In this document: piece by piece, positions 29,917 to 39,549 of the stretch
Layout of the letters: each line of letters opens with the position of its first letter
Position numbering within the stretch: position 1 is the stretch's first letter
DNA from: Mastigamoeba balamuthi
Lineage: Eukaryota > Evosea > Mastigamoebida > Mastigamoebidae
DNA: 64,000 nucleotides
Reading direction: 5' to 3'
Assembly (NCBI GenBank): GCA_902651635.1
Contig: CACRSC010000048.1
Location: forward strand, 58,937 to 122,936
Notes under the pieces: model-generated
Told to the model about the DNA's origin: nothing
Databases searched by the model: none
Seen by the model: only the letters and a program-made list of their open reading frames with translations
Position numbers and translations under genes: made by a program

Positions 29917-31389
29917 ATGGTCGCCATCGCCGCCCGCGTGGCCGTCTACGCCGTGCAAGCTGTGCGCCCGCGTCCCCTCTCCCTCTACTCCCCGCCGCGC
30001 CCGCGCGTGCTCAGTCGCCCTCGGCGCTCTCTGCGCAGCTCGTGGTGTCGCTCGCCATCTTCAAGGCCACCTTCGACAACGATCCCAGTGCGCCCCCATC
30101 CCCCCCCTGCCCGCAGTTGCCCCCTCCCCGGCCCCCCAGCGCTCTCCTGCATCATTTTTGAAATTCAAACCACCCGAATCCCAAATATCCCAAATATCTC
30201 AAAATGGGCCCCTCTGTTGGCGCCAAAACCCCCCGCAGAGCAGAGCCCCGACCTCCTGGGCCCCCAGGGCCCCGTGGAGCCCCTCCCCGAGGACACCCCG
30301 CTGGCGCCCCCCGTCTCCGACCTCCCCGCGCCCCCCGCCCCGCCTCCCCAGACGCCCGCGCCGCCCCGCAACGCCGTCTTCGCGCCCTCTGCAGAGGGGG
30401 CAGTGGGGGCAGAGGGGGCAGAGGGCGCACCTCCCGCGAGCCTGCGGCCGCAGCGGGCGCCCGCGCGGACGGAGCGCGGCACGGTGCGGGTGCTGGCGGA
30501 CGAGGAGCTGGCGCGCGCGTGGGGCGAGTGGCGCGAGGCGACGGGCGCGCTGCTCGCGTCGGCCGCCAGCGTCTCGCGCGCCCTCGTCGCCGCCTTTGTC
30601 CGCCCCGCCGCCCGCGTCTACGCCGCCGCCCGCGCCGCCGCCCGCTGGCTCGCCCGCGTGGCCCTCGCCGAGCTGGCCGCCAGCGTCGCCGGCGTGGGCG
30701 CGCGCGCGGGGGCTGCGGCGTACGGGGCGGCCGATGTGGCGGCGCTGAGGGCCGAGAGGGTCCTCTGGGCGCGCCTCCCGGGGCTCCTCAAGGGCAGGCC
30801 CCTGCCGCGCTGGGCCGTGCCCCTCGCCGCCGCTGCCGCCGCCGCCGTCGCCGCCGCGGGCCTGCTGGGCGTCGCGCGCGCCGTCTGGGGGGCCGCGGGG
30901 CACGGGGGCGCCGAGGACCGCGGGGACGACGCGACAGGTGACGTCAGCGCAGGCATTTCCCCGCGGGCGGCTGCGGATGGCGTCAGCGCAGGCATTTCCC
31001 CGCGGGCGGCCGCGGCTGCGGGTGACGTCGGCGCAGGCATTTCCCCGCGGGCGGCTGCGGCTGCGGGTGACGTCGGCGCAGGCGTTTCTTCGGGCGGGGG
31101 GCCTGTCGCGTCGTCGGGCGTGGGCAGCGGCGAGAGGCAGACCGACAAGGCGGCAGCGGCATCAGCGGCACCAGCGGCAGCATCGGAGGGACCAGAGTCT
31201 GTCACAACTGTTACACGAGAGGGCAGCGCTGACAGGCGCGCAGACGAGGGCACGGAAGGCAAGGACTCTGCGGGGGAGAGCGGCAGCGCGGAGCAGGAGG
31301 GCCCTGGGGTCGCCGCTGAGGGTCAGGCGTCGCCCTCGCCCGACGCGTCAGCCCCCCAGCAGGACAGTGCGGGATCGGGATTGGAATAA
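29917..31389 (+). CDS. Tandem membrane-protein family, diverged member 4
   Basis: Exons 29917-29961, 30039-30087 and 30239-31389 give 414 residues. Exon 1 (MVAIAARVAVYAVQA), exon 2 (LVVSLAIFKATFDNDP) and intron phases 0 and 1 match members 1-3, and exon 3 begins with a Pro-rich PLAPPVS stretch like theirs. The Cys-containing signature is absent; in its place is a long Ala-rich amphipathic region and a membrane segment (WAVPLAAAAAAAVAAAGLLG). The tail has four copies of an AGISPRAAA repeat followed by a Ser/Thr/Glu-rich end. Intron 2 contains CCCAAATATCCCAAATATCTC. It is kept in the family on gene structure and position rather than on sequence identity. Confidence 0.55.
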   Translation: MVAIAARVAVYAVQAVRPRPLSLYSPPRPRVLSRPRRSLRSSWCRSPSSRPPSTTIPVRPHPPPARSCPLPGPPALSCIIFEIQTTRIPNIPNISKWAPLLAPKPPAEQSPDLLGPQGPVEPLPEDTPLAPPVSDLPAPPAPPPQTPAPPRNAVFAPSAEGAVGAEGAEGAPPASLRPQRAPARTERGTVRVLADEELARAWGEWREATGALLASAASVSRALVAAFVRPAARVYAAARAAARWLARVALAELAASVAGVGARAGAAAYGAADVAALRAERVLWARLPGLLKGRPLPRWAVPLAAAAAAAVAAAGLLGVARAVWGAAGHGGAEDRGDDATGDVSAGISPRAAADGVSAGISPRAAAAAGDVGAGISPRAAAAAGDVGAGVSSGGGPVASSGVGSGERQTDKAAAASAAPAAASEGPESVTTVTREGSADRRADEGTEGKDSAGESGSAEQEGPGVAAEGQASPSPDASAPQQDSAGSGLE

Positions 31390-31439
31390 AGGCCCCGCTC
31401 GAGTGTACTTAGTCACCGGCCCAGCAGCACTGCCTGGCC

Positions 31440-31780
31440 CCTCGGGACACTGGCACAGAGCAGCTGCCACATCCCGTCCGTCTGTGGGATCACTGTGGGC
31501 GGCCCTGCTGCGCTGCAGCCCCTGGCCCCTGCTGGCCAGCCTCTGTGCTCAGGACACTGGCACAGAGCAGCTGCCACATCCCCTCCCGTCTTTGGGATCC
31601 CGGTGGGCGGCCCTGTTCCACTGCCGCAGCAGGCTCAGACACAGCTGTAACATCCTATACCCTCTTAGGGCGGCCCTGCTGCACTGCAGCCCCCCTGGCC
31701 CCTGCTGTCCAGCAGGCTCAGGACACTGACACAGAGCAGCTGCCACGTTCCATCCGCATCCGGTCTTGTCTCTGGGATAC
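31440..31780 (+). repeat. Non-coding tandem repeat, about 100 nt unit
   Basis: Units start with GACACTGGCACAGAGCAGCT (31448, 31553, degenerate near 31638, and 31723 as GACACTGACACAGAGCAGCT) and include GGGCGGCCCTGCTGC. It lies between member 4 and the ubiquitin hydrolase. Confidence 0.65.
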
Positions 31781-31897
31781 AGGTAAGCTCTGAGGAAGCA
31801 AGCCCCTCAGCCCAGCAACAGAGCCGCATCGGCACAGCCAGGGGGTTCCCAGTGTCCCCGGTTGTGCTCGACATCCGGGATTCCTCGTTCGAGGTTC

Positions 31898-31898
31898 N
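31898..31898. other. Ambiguous base (assembly join)
   Basis: Single N in the region just before the first supported exon of the ubiquitin hydrolase. A good donor (CAG then GTAAGC at 31782) lies upstream without a matching coding exon, so sequence may be missing or misjoined here. Confidence 0.7.
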
Positions 31899-31956
31899 CA
31901 GCCCTGACCCGCCTCTCTCTCTCTCTCTCTCGCTCTCTCGCTCTGTGGCCATGCAG

Positions 31957-33275
31957 TGACGACGGGGGAGCTGTACAGGGTGGGGCCCAAGGGCTTCCTC
32001 AACGCCTACGGCGAGAACAACTGCTTCCTCAACTCGATCCTGCAGAGCCTGTGGCACATGCCGCGGTTCGCGTCGCGCTTCGTCAAGACGCAGGCGCACG
32101 CGCACCCGGCCTCGGGGGCCTGCGTGTTCTGCACGGTGCAGAGCATCTTTGCGCAGTACCAGTACTCGGAGGAGCGGCACCTGCCCGCCCGCGAGCTGCG
32201 GCTGGCGCTGGCCCAGCTCTACGCCCCCGAGAGCCGCTTCCAGATGGGCGCCCTCGAGGACGCGGCCGAGGCGTACGAGGTGGTCCTGGGGGCGCTGCAC
32301 GAGGCGCTGGCGGGGCCTGCGAGGGCGGGGGCCGCGACCTGCGAGGCCCCGCCGTGCCTGGTGCACGGGGCGTTCGGCGTGACGGTGGCCGAGCAGGCCG
32401 TCTGCGAGGCCTGCGGGGCGACGGGGGAGGCGAGCGTCTACCAGTCGTTCCTCTTCTACACCAACGCGGCCTCGGTCCGCGAGTACCACGGGGGCAGCGG
32501 GGGCAGCCTCGCAGCGGTCATGCGCAAGGTCATGGACGAGGACCGCCGCTCCTGCCCAGACGCAGACCGCTCAGCCTGCACGGGCCGCGCTGCCCTGCGC
32601 CGCTCGCTGCTGTTCCTCCCCGAGGTCTTCACCGTGGGCCTCGCCTGGGACACCGACAAGCCCTCTGTCACCCGTGTGCTCCTGCTCCCCCTGTGTCTTC
32701 TCTCTCTTCTCTCCTCTCTCCCCTCCTGTGTCTCTCTTCTCTCTCCTCTCTTCTCCTCTCTCTAGTGTCTTCTCTCTCTTTCTCTGTATGTCTGTATGGA
32801 CGAGTCAATTGAGGATCATGGGGCCAACGCAGAGATCGAGGAGACGCTGCGGGCGATCTCGGTGGAGATGGACGTGTCGGAGGTGTTTGAGGGGTGCGAG
32901 GCCGCGGTGTACGTGCTGCGGGGCATGATTTGCTTCTACGGCCGCCACTACAACTCGTTCGTGTTTGACCAGCAGCGCCACATCTGGTCGGTCTTTGACG
33001 ACACCGTCGTCTCTGACGTGCGCAGACACGCCCACTCACCCCCCAGGGCGTCACTCGTGACGTCACAACACGCGTCACCTCGTCTGACGGCCCGCGTGTT
33101 GCAGCTGAGCCAGCTGCAGGACGTGGCGACGACGTGCCTGGAGGGGCACCTGCACCCCACTGTGCTCTTCTACGAGCGCACAGACGTCTCGCGCCCCAGC
33201 GGCAGGTCCCTGCTGCCCGACTCCCCCATCCCCTTCCGCTCCGTGCTCCCCCGCCTCTTGCCCACCTCCTACTGA
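31957..33275 (+). CDS. Ubiquitin carboxyl-terminal hydrolase (USP/UCH type), 5' end unresolved
   Basis: Exons 31957-32673, 32833-33017 and 33105-33275 (about 357 residues visible). The Cys box reads FLNAYGENNCFLNSILQSLW (catalytic Cys in NNCFLN) and the His box GMICFYGRHYNSFVF, in the usual order and distance for a USP fold. A zinc-ribbon-like pair CEAPPC / CEACG lies between. The sequence resembles the USP53/54 and plant UCH groups; in USP53/54 activity differs between members, so activity here is inferred only from intact Cys and His. The first exon seen has no in-frame ATG, and an N at 31898 suggests the N-terminus is missing. The intron at 32674-32832 carries GTCAATTGAG near its 3' end. 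A scrap of this gene lies at 12700. Confidence 0.8.
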
Positions 33276-33845
33276 GCCCCCGGGCTGGGCGGTGGTGGCG
33301 GGCAGAGGCTGATGCCGCACGGCAAACCTTGTTTTTAGTCCGACCCCCTCGGAAAGATGCGACTTTGTGTCAACTGATTTCAATCCAATTCGGATCGGAG
33401 GGGTATGTGCGATGGCTGACATTAGAGGGGAGGTGATGCCGCACGGTCGCTTGCTTTTAGTCCGACCCCCCGGAAAGATACGACTTTGTGTCGCTATCAA
33501 CTGACTTCAATCCCAATTCGGATCGGAGGAGTTGTGCGATGCCTAACCGCTGTCCAACCGACAGCCGGGCCTGCCTGAGAAATTCCAGTGCACCCGCTGT
33601 GCGATGCTCTGACCCTGGGAGCACCCGGGGGGCCACAGCGGGGCACCGACGCGGCAGCCACGTCAGCCGGACAGGCAAATGAGGTTGTGACGGGCGCGAT
33701 ATGATATCTCAGAGGCTTCGGGGAAAATATCGGGGGGATTCCATGCCCGAAGAAGAATCGGGTGACAAACAAACAATTTAGCGCCACGGCGTCGTGCGTC
33801 CCGCTCCCCTCGGCCCCCGCCGGCGCCAGCGCAGCCCCCGCGCAC
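33276..33845. other. Intergenic with duplicated block
   Basis: Contains the direct duplication at 33305-33545 and, after it, AT-rich words GATATGATATCTC and AAAATATCGG at 33700-33735, before the start of the autophagy gene. Confidence 0.5.
33305..33545 (+). repeat. Two-copy direct repeat, about 125 nt
   Basis: Copies at 33309-33414 and 33434-33545 share GATGCCGCACGG, TTTTAGTCCGACCCCC, CGGAAAGATRCGACTTTGTG, CAACTGAYTTCAATCC and AATTCGGATCGGAGG. The CAACTGAYTT and GCGACTTT words resemble those in introns of other genes. Confidence 0.75.
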
Positions 33846-36800
33846 ATGCTCCTCACCGTCGTCCGCGCCGAGACGGGCGCCGCCTACTCTGTCGACGTCC
33901 CGCAGTCGACGACGTCCGCGCCCCGCGCCCCCCGCGCCCCCCCGCGGCCTCTGTGGCCCGCGTTTCCCGTTCTGTCTGTCTGTTATTAACTACTGCCCCC
34001 CTCTTTTCTTTTTTTAATTCCCCACGAATCGGCGGCGGCGGTGGCGGTGGCGGCGCAGTATCGGGGCGCTGAAGGAGGCGCTGGAGAAGGTGTGCGGCGT
34101 GTACAGGTCGGACCAGATCATTCTGATACAGAGCGGCGCCAAGCTCGAGGACGCCAAGTCGCTCGAGAGCTACACTGTGCTCCACTTTTTTCTGCCTGCG
34201 CCACGTCACCACGTCACCTCACATTCTGTGGCGATCCCCCTGCGCCTGCCTCGTCTCCTCTCTCTTCTCTCTTCTCTTTCTCTCTCTTTTTTATTCCGAT
34301 TGGCTTTGCTTGGGTGGGCGCCTCCCCCCTCGCCCCTCGCCAGATTGTGGACAATGAGATGTACGTGTTTGACAGGCGGCTGCTGGACCGCGCGGCGTCG
34401 GTGCCCCCGAGCCCCCAGCTGACCTCGCTGAGCTTCAACGGTGCGCCATCCCGCGTCATCCTGCCGCCCCTGCCGCGTAAAAGTCGCATCAGCTGCTGAC
34501 GACTCCCCTGCCCTCCACCTCCTCTGCTGCTGATGCTGCGGCTGCCTGCTGCCTGCTGGCTGTGTGTGTGTGCTGCTGCGGCACGACAGCGGCGCCGACG
34601 CCGCCGGGGATCTACCAGCAGACGGACTCGCCGTACGCGGCGGAGCTGCGCAAGATCTACACGCAGTTCAGCACCAACGCCGAGTTTTCCAAGGTACCGG
34701 CGCTGCATCCCCCCTCTGTTTCCTCTTCGGCGCTGCCCCCCGCCCTTGCACGCCGCGCAGCCCCGCCAGGAGCACGCAGCGCGGGGCGAGCGTGTTGAAT
34801 CGTTGGGAGGGCATGGAGGAAAGAGGGGCCACCATGGGGGCGAGAGAAGTGACGCGGGAGGAGGGGAGGAGGGCATGGAGGAAAGAGAGGGGCCAGCACG
34901 AGGGGAGAGAGAGAGAGAAGTGACGCGGGAGGTGGGGGACTGGCGGTGCAGAGCGTCAGGTCGGTGGTGGAGAGGCGGCTGGAGGTGTGCAGGCGGGTGC
35001 TGGGGGAGGTGGGGAACCAGACGCGGGCGCTGGGGGCTGCGATGCAGAACCTGGAGGAGCACATCAAGCGGACGGCGCGCTACTTCGGGACGCTGCGGGA
35101 CACGATCGCCCGCCAGCAGCAGCAGCACAGCCAGCTCCTCCAGTCCTTCCCCGACGACCTCAAGCGCGTGCGCTCTACGCCCCTGCCTCTCTCTCTCTCT
35201 CTCTCTCTGTGTCTCCCTGCCTGCCAGTGTCTGCGTGCCGCCCTCTGTCTCTGCCTCCCTGTCTCCCTCTGTTGTGCCTGTGCTTCTCTCTCTTCTTATC
35301 TCTCTCTGTGGGGTTCCTCTGTGCCTGCGTTGTGTCCCTGTTCCTCCTCGCTGGGCCTGTGCAGAGTGCTCTCTGTGTCTCTGTGTTTCCGTCTCTCTGT
35401 ATGTCTTAAGTGTGCCAGTGGTGTGTCTGTGTGTTGCCGCTGCTGTGCCTGTGCCTGTGCCTGTGCCTCAGGCCGCTCTGGCCTGTTCTGACGCGGTCTG
35501 GCGCGGTCTGGCGCGGCGCAGCTCAAGGGGACGAAGCTGCACGAGGCGGTGGAGCAGCGGCTGAACAGGCGGCCGCTGACGCTGGCGGACCTGGTGCCCC
35601 AGGCGAAGCTGGCTGCGCTGGCGGACGAGCTGCGCGCCGAGCCCCGCGAGGTCAGCGCCCGCCTCGACAAGATCAAGGACGAGGTCCGCGCCATCCTCGA
35701 CGACGCCGAGGCCTTCCGCTCGCAGCCGCCCACCGTCCGCCTCGCCGACGTCGAGCAGGGCTACGAGGTCGCCGGGGCCGCCGCCGCAGAGGCCGCGCGG
35801 CACAGCGCGGGGCTGGCCGCCCAGCTGGAGCGCGCGGGCCGCGAGATCGCCGAGGTGGGCGCCGCGGGGCAGCAGCAGCAGCAGCAGGGCGCGTGGGACC
35901 TGGCGGCGCGGCTGGGCGAGGAGCTCAAGGGGCAGGCGGTGACGGTGGGCATCACGCAGCACCTCGAGAGCGAGTCCGAGGGCGCCGTCAAGCGCTTCGG
36001 CTTCTGGAAGAGCCAGATGACGCGCTGGGTCGTCGAGAGGCTGCGCAGGATCTCGGAGATCGAGGCCCGCATCAAGCAGACCACCAACACCATGATCGTC
36101 GTCCAGGAGGCCGCCAAGCGCCAGGCCATCGCCTTCACCCAGCTCTACTGCGTCCACGTCATGCCCACTGTCCGTCTCCCCTTTTTCCCCCCCTTGGCGC
36201 TGCTCTCTGCTCGGTCCTTCGCTGTGCCTGCTGCCGTCGTGCACGCTGCGCGGGCTCTTTGTGTCTCTCACCCTCTCTGAGGGTTCTCGTCAATTGATTG
36301 CCCTGTGGGACTGCAATCTCTTCTCCCTGTGCTCACTCTCTCTCTCTCTCTCTCTGTTCGCTGACTGGTGTGCTCGCGCTGTGCTGTTGCAGACGTACGA
36401 GAACTACGAGCTGGAGGTGGGGAGGCGCAACGCGTTCAGGGCGCGCATGAACAAGCGGATCGAGGAGTTCATCGCCAAGCTCAACGAGGACCGCGGGGCA
36501 GAGGTGGCCCTCAGGAAGGAGTTTGCCAAGAAGCACCTGCGCTACCTGCCCGGCGAGCTGCAGGTCGGCATGTCCGAGGAGCCCCCGCTCTTCGAGCTCC
36601 TCGCCCCCTCGTTCGACGCCTCGCTCCCCGCCATCCCTCCTGTCGAGAGGACGCCCACCGCTGCTGCCGCGGCCGCGCCCCCCTCGGCCACCCCGGAGGT
36701 CTCTCCCGCCCCGACGCCCCCTCGCCAGGACTCGTTCCGTGCGCCCCTCCCTCCAACTCTCCCTCTCCCTCTGCCTCTTTGCTCGCTTCGCTCTGACGCC

Positions 36801-39011
36801 GCTGCGCACACGCGGGTGCAGACGTGGGGTCGGAGCTCTTTGGCCCGCAGTCGGACATTGTCAAGAGTGCGTTCCCTCTTCCCTCGGCCCCCTGCCCTCT
36901 GTCTGTCTGTCTGCCTGCCTGCGCGTGTGTGGAGAGCGCAGCGGCGATGATGAGATCGCTTAGCCAAATCTGCAACGTTGCGCCGAGGCCTTGCGGGCCC
37001 GCGGAGGGCCGTGCTGCCTCCCCGCCCTCTGTGGTGCGCGCGCGCGTGGCCCCCGCCCGAGCAGCGGTCCTGCTGCTGCCGCCGCTGAGGGGGCGCCGTG
37101 GCGCAGCGGACGTGGGGCGCTCGGCGGTGGCCCTGGGTCGAGCGCCGCTCCCCTCGCTGCTGCCGCCGTCGCCGCTGGTCGGCTGCTCTCCCGCCGCCCC
37201 CTCTCCCGGCCTGCGGGCTCGCTCTCGCCCCGAGGGGCTGCGCCGCGCGCGCTGCACTGGGCGGCCAGCGCGGCCTGCCCTCTGTGTGCCGGCGAGGCCA
37301 GGGCGCCTTGAGGAAGCCCACGCGAGTAAGGTGTCTGCTGAGCCGCTGCGCCTGCGCCTGCGGTGTGCTGTGCTGTGCTGCGCTGCGGGGGGCTGGTGTG
37401 GGCTTGCTGGTTGCTGTTGCTGACGGCGCTGTGCTGCTGCTGCTGCTGCTGCTGCGCTCCCTCGCCCCCTCGTGGCCCAGTGGCGGGGCTGGCGGACTCG
37501 CAGCGGCTGACGCAGATCGAGGGGGAGCTGAAGAAGAAGGGGGAGTTCCTGGACGAGACGCGCAGGCAGTGCGTGGCCAAGCAGGCCGAGCTCGACGCGC
37601 AGCTGCAGCAGCTCCGCGAGTCGACGCTCGTCGTCGAGCGCGAGAAGGGCGACGTGCGCGCGCAGTGCGAGCGCGACATGCAGACGCTGCGCGAGCAGAC
37701 GGAGCAGCACCGCCGCCTCGTCGACCAGTACCGCGTCGAGGTCGAGGCCGCCCGCGCCGACGCCGACAGGGCCAAGCAGATGGCCGACGCCGAGCGCGCG
37801 GCCCGCGAGGCTGCCGAGGCCGAGCGCGCGGCGGCCCAGCAGCAGCTGCGCGACCTGCAGGAGACGGTGCGCGGCGAGCAGGAGCGCGCGCGGGCCATGG
37901 AGCAGACGCTGCTGGGCACGCGCCAGCAGGCCGAGAAGCCCCTGCAGGAGCTCCGCGACCTCAAGATCGAGAACTCGCAGCTGCGCTCGCAGGTCCAGCA
38001 GCTCCAGACGGACGTGCGCTACTGCCCGCGGGCCGGGGGGGGGTCCGAGGGGGCTGCGCGCTGACTTGGTGGGTGGGGGCCTGGGCGCAGGCCAAGTCGC
38101 TGAGGGACGACAGGGACATGCGGCTCAAGGAGCAGAGCGAGCGGTTCGCGGGGGAGCTGGACCGCGTGCGCAAGGAGCACGAGAAGGAGCTGCTCGTGGC
38201 GCGCGAGAACACGGAGCGCGAGATACAGCGCGCGCGGCAGAAGGAGGCGCTGGCGTCGGCGCAGCTCGCGCAGCTGCAGGCGGCCAGCGACGCGCAGGGC
38301 CGCGAGGTCGAGCGCCTGCGCAGGGAGAGGCAGCAGGCGGCCGACAGCGCCGCGGAGCTGCAGGCGCAGGGCGCGCGGGCCAGCGCCGAGCTGCTCAAGT
38401 GCTCGGGCGAGCGCCACCAGCTCTTCGACCAGTGCCAGCAGCTCACGGCGCAGCTCGAGCAGGTCGTCCGCGAGGCCCACGAGTCTGTCCGCCGCATCCG
38501 CGAGTCCACCACGAAGATCTCCCTCCGCAAGTGCGCTGCGCTGCGCTGCGCTGCGCTCCCCCCGCCCTCTGCCCTGGTCGGTGCTCACCGCGCTGGTGGG
38601 GGGCGCCGCAGCATCGAGGCGGGCAACACGGTGGTGTTCAGGCGGATGGAGAAGAGGGTCGAGGAGGCCGAGCGCGAGAACGAGAGGGTCTTCTACGAGA
38701 TTGTGAGCGGGGACCCCGTGCGGTACGTGCTGTCGGCGCAGTGCAGCGAGGAGGGCAGCCAGACGGCGAGGTACGTGGCCAGCAGGGCGCCGTTCCTGGG
38801 GCGCGTCGTGCTCTGCATGCAGCACGACAAGCAGAAGGAGGTCCTGCCCAGCCCCGAGAAGTACGTCTGCGCCACCGACAAGCTCGTCGAGGTCTTTGCC
38901 GAGGCCGTCGACGACAGCGACGCCGACGCCGCCGGGGCCCAGCAGCAGCAGCAGCAGCAGCAGCAGCCCCCGGGGGCGGCAGCGGCGGCACCGCAGCCAT
39001 CGATGACATAG
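33846..39011 (+). CDS. ATG11: FIP200/ATG11-type autophagy scaffold
   Basis: At least 11 exons: 33846-33913, 34059-34176, 34344-34440, 34590-34693, 34952-35167, 35522-36169, 36393-36738, 36822-36866, 37481-38013, 38091-38530, 38612-39011 (1004 residues, all phases close). The N-terminus MLLTVVRAETGAAYSVDVPQ starts a ubiquitin-like fold. A helical ATG17-like part ends with the box YENYELEVGRRNAFRARMN and LPGELQVGMSEEPP. Then a long coiled coil (about residues 590-870) and a C-terminal claw-type domain beginning KISLRNIEAGNTVVF with RYVLSAQ and FLGRVVL. This order is that of FIP200/ATG11, the scaffold of the autophagy-initiation kinase complex, whose claw binds cargo receptors. Intron 36867-37480 (614 nt) may hide another exon near 36942-36985. 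Confidence 0.75.
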
Positions 39012-39549
39012 TAGCCTCCCCGTAGAAGCAAGCACGCTACCACGCACACGCATACACGCACACGGCACGCCCTACCCCTCCTCTCTCTTTCTCTCTACCC
39101 GCTACCCCCCTGTGCACCAAAGCCCCCCAGCCCTGGCAAACAGGCCGCCAGACTCCCTTTGTGACTTGATGACTGCCCACGCACACAAACGGAGCGGGTG
39201 GGCACGGGCAGCGCAGTGCCCTGTCCTGACCCGCGGGACTCGCCGCAATGCCCTTTGCTTCTGTGCCTCGGCTAGCACCCCCCAACAGACAGACAGCATT
39301 TTGACTTGGGCCCAGGAGGGGCATAAAATGCAATTCGCATACAAAACAGATGTTTCTCAGGGAAATTTCGTGGGCCTGTGGTGTAGGTTATGCATCATGC
39401 TTTTCTGAAGCAGGAATATTAGTATCCTCATCGAAACACTCGCTAAAGTGTAACCCTTCAGGGCCGCGTGCTGTTTTTCTGCCGTGTGCTATGCCGCCCA
39501 CTTGGTTTTATTATGGGTCACCCCCGGATACCCGCGCTTTTTCTTTTTC
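39012..39549. other. Spacer between convergent genes
   Basis: 3' flanks of the autophagy and LRR genes. CA-rich at 39040-39065; no gene seen. Confidence 0.4.

Noticed and set aside
31880-31905. GTTCGAGGTTC as part of a tRNA T-arm
   Set aside because: No acceptor or anticodon arms can be folded around it, and an N interrupts it.
34795-34925. Short frame in an intron of the autophagy gene as a separate small gene
   Set aside because: It is a near-duplicated purine-rich intron segment (GAGGAAAGAG and GTGACGCGGGAGG twice) without coding signs.
36960-37330. Long frames between exons of the autophagy gene as a second gene
   Set aside because: Arg/Pro/Ala-rich in all frames with no domain; flanking exons join in phase without it, though one small exon cannot be excluded.
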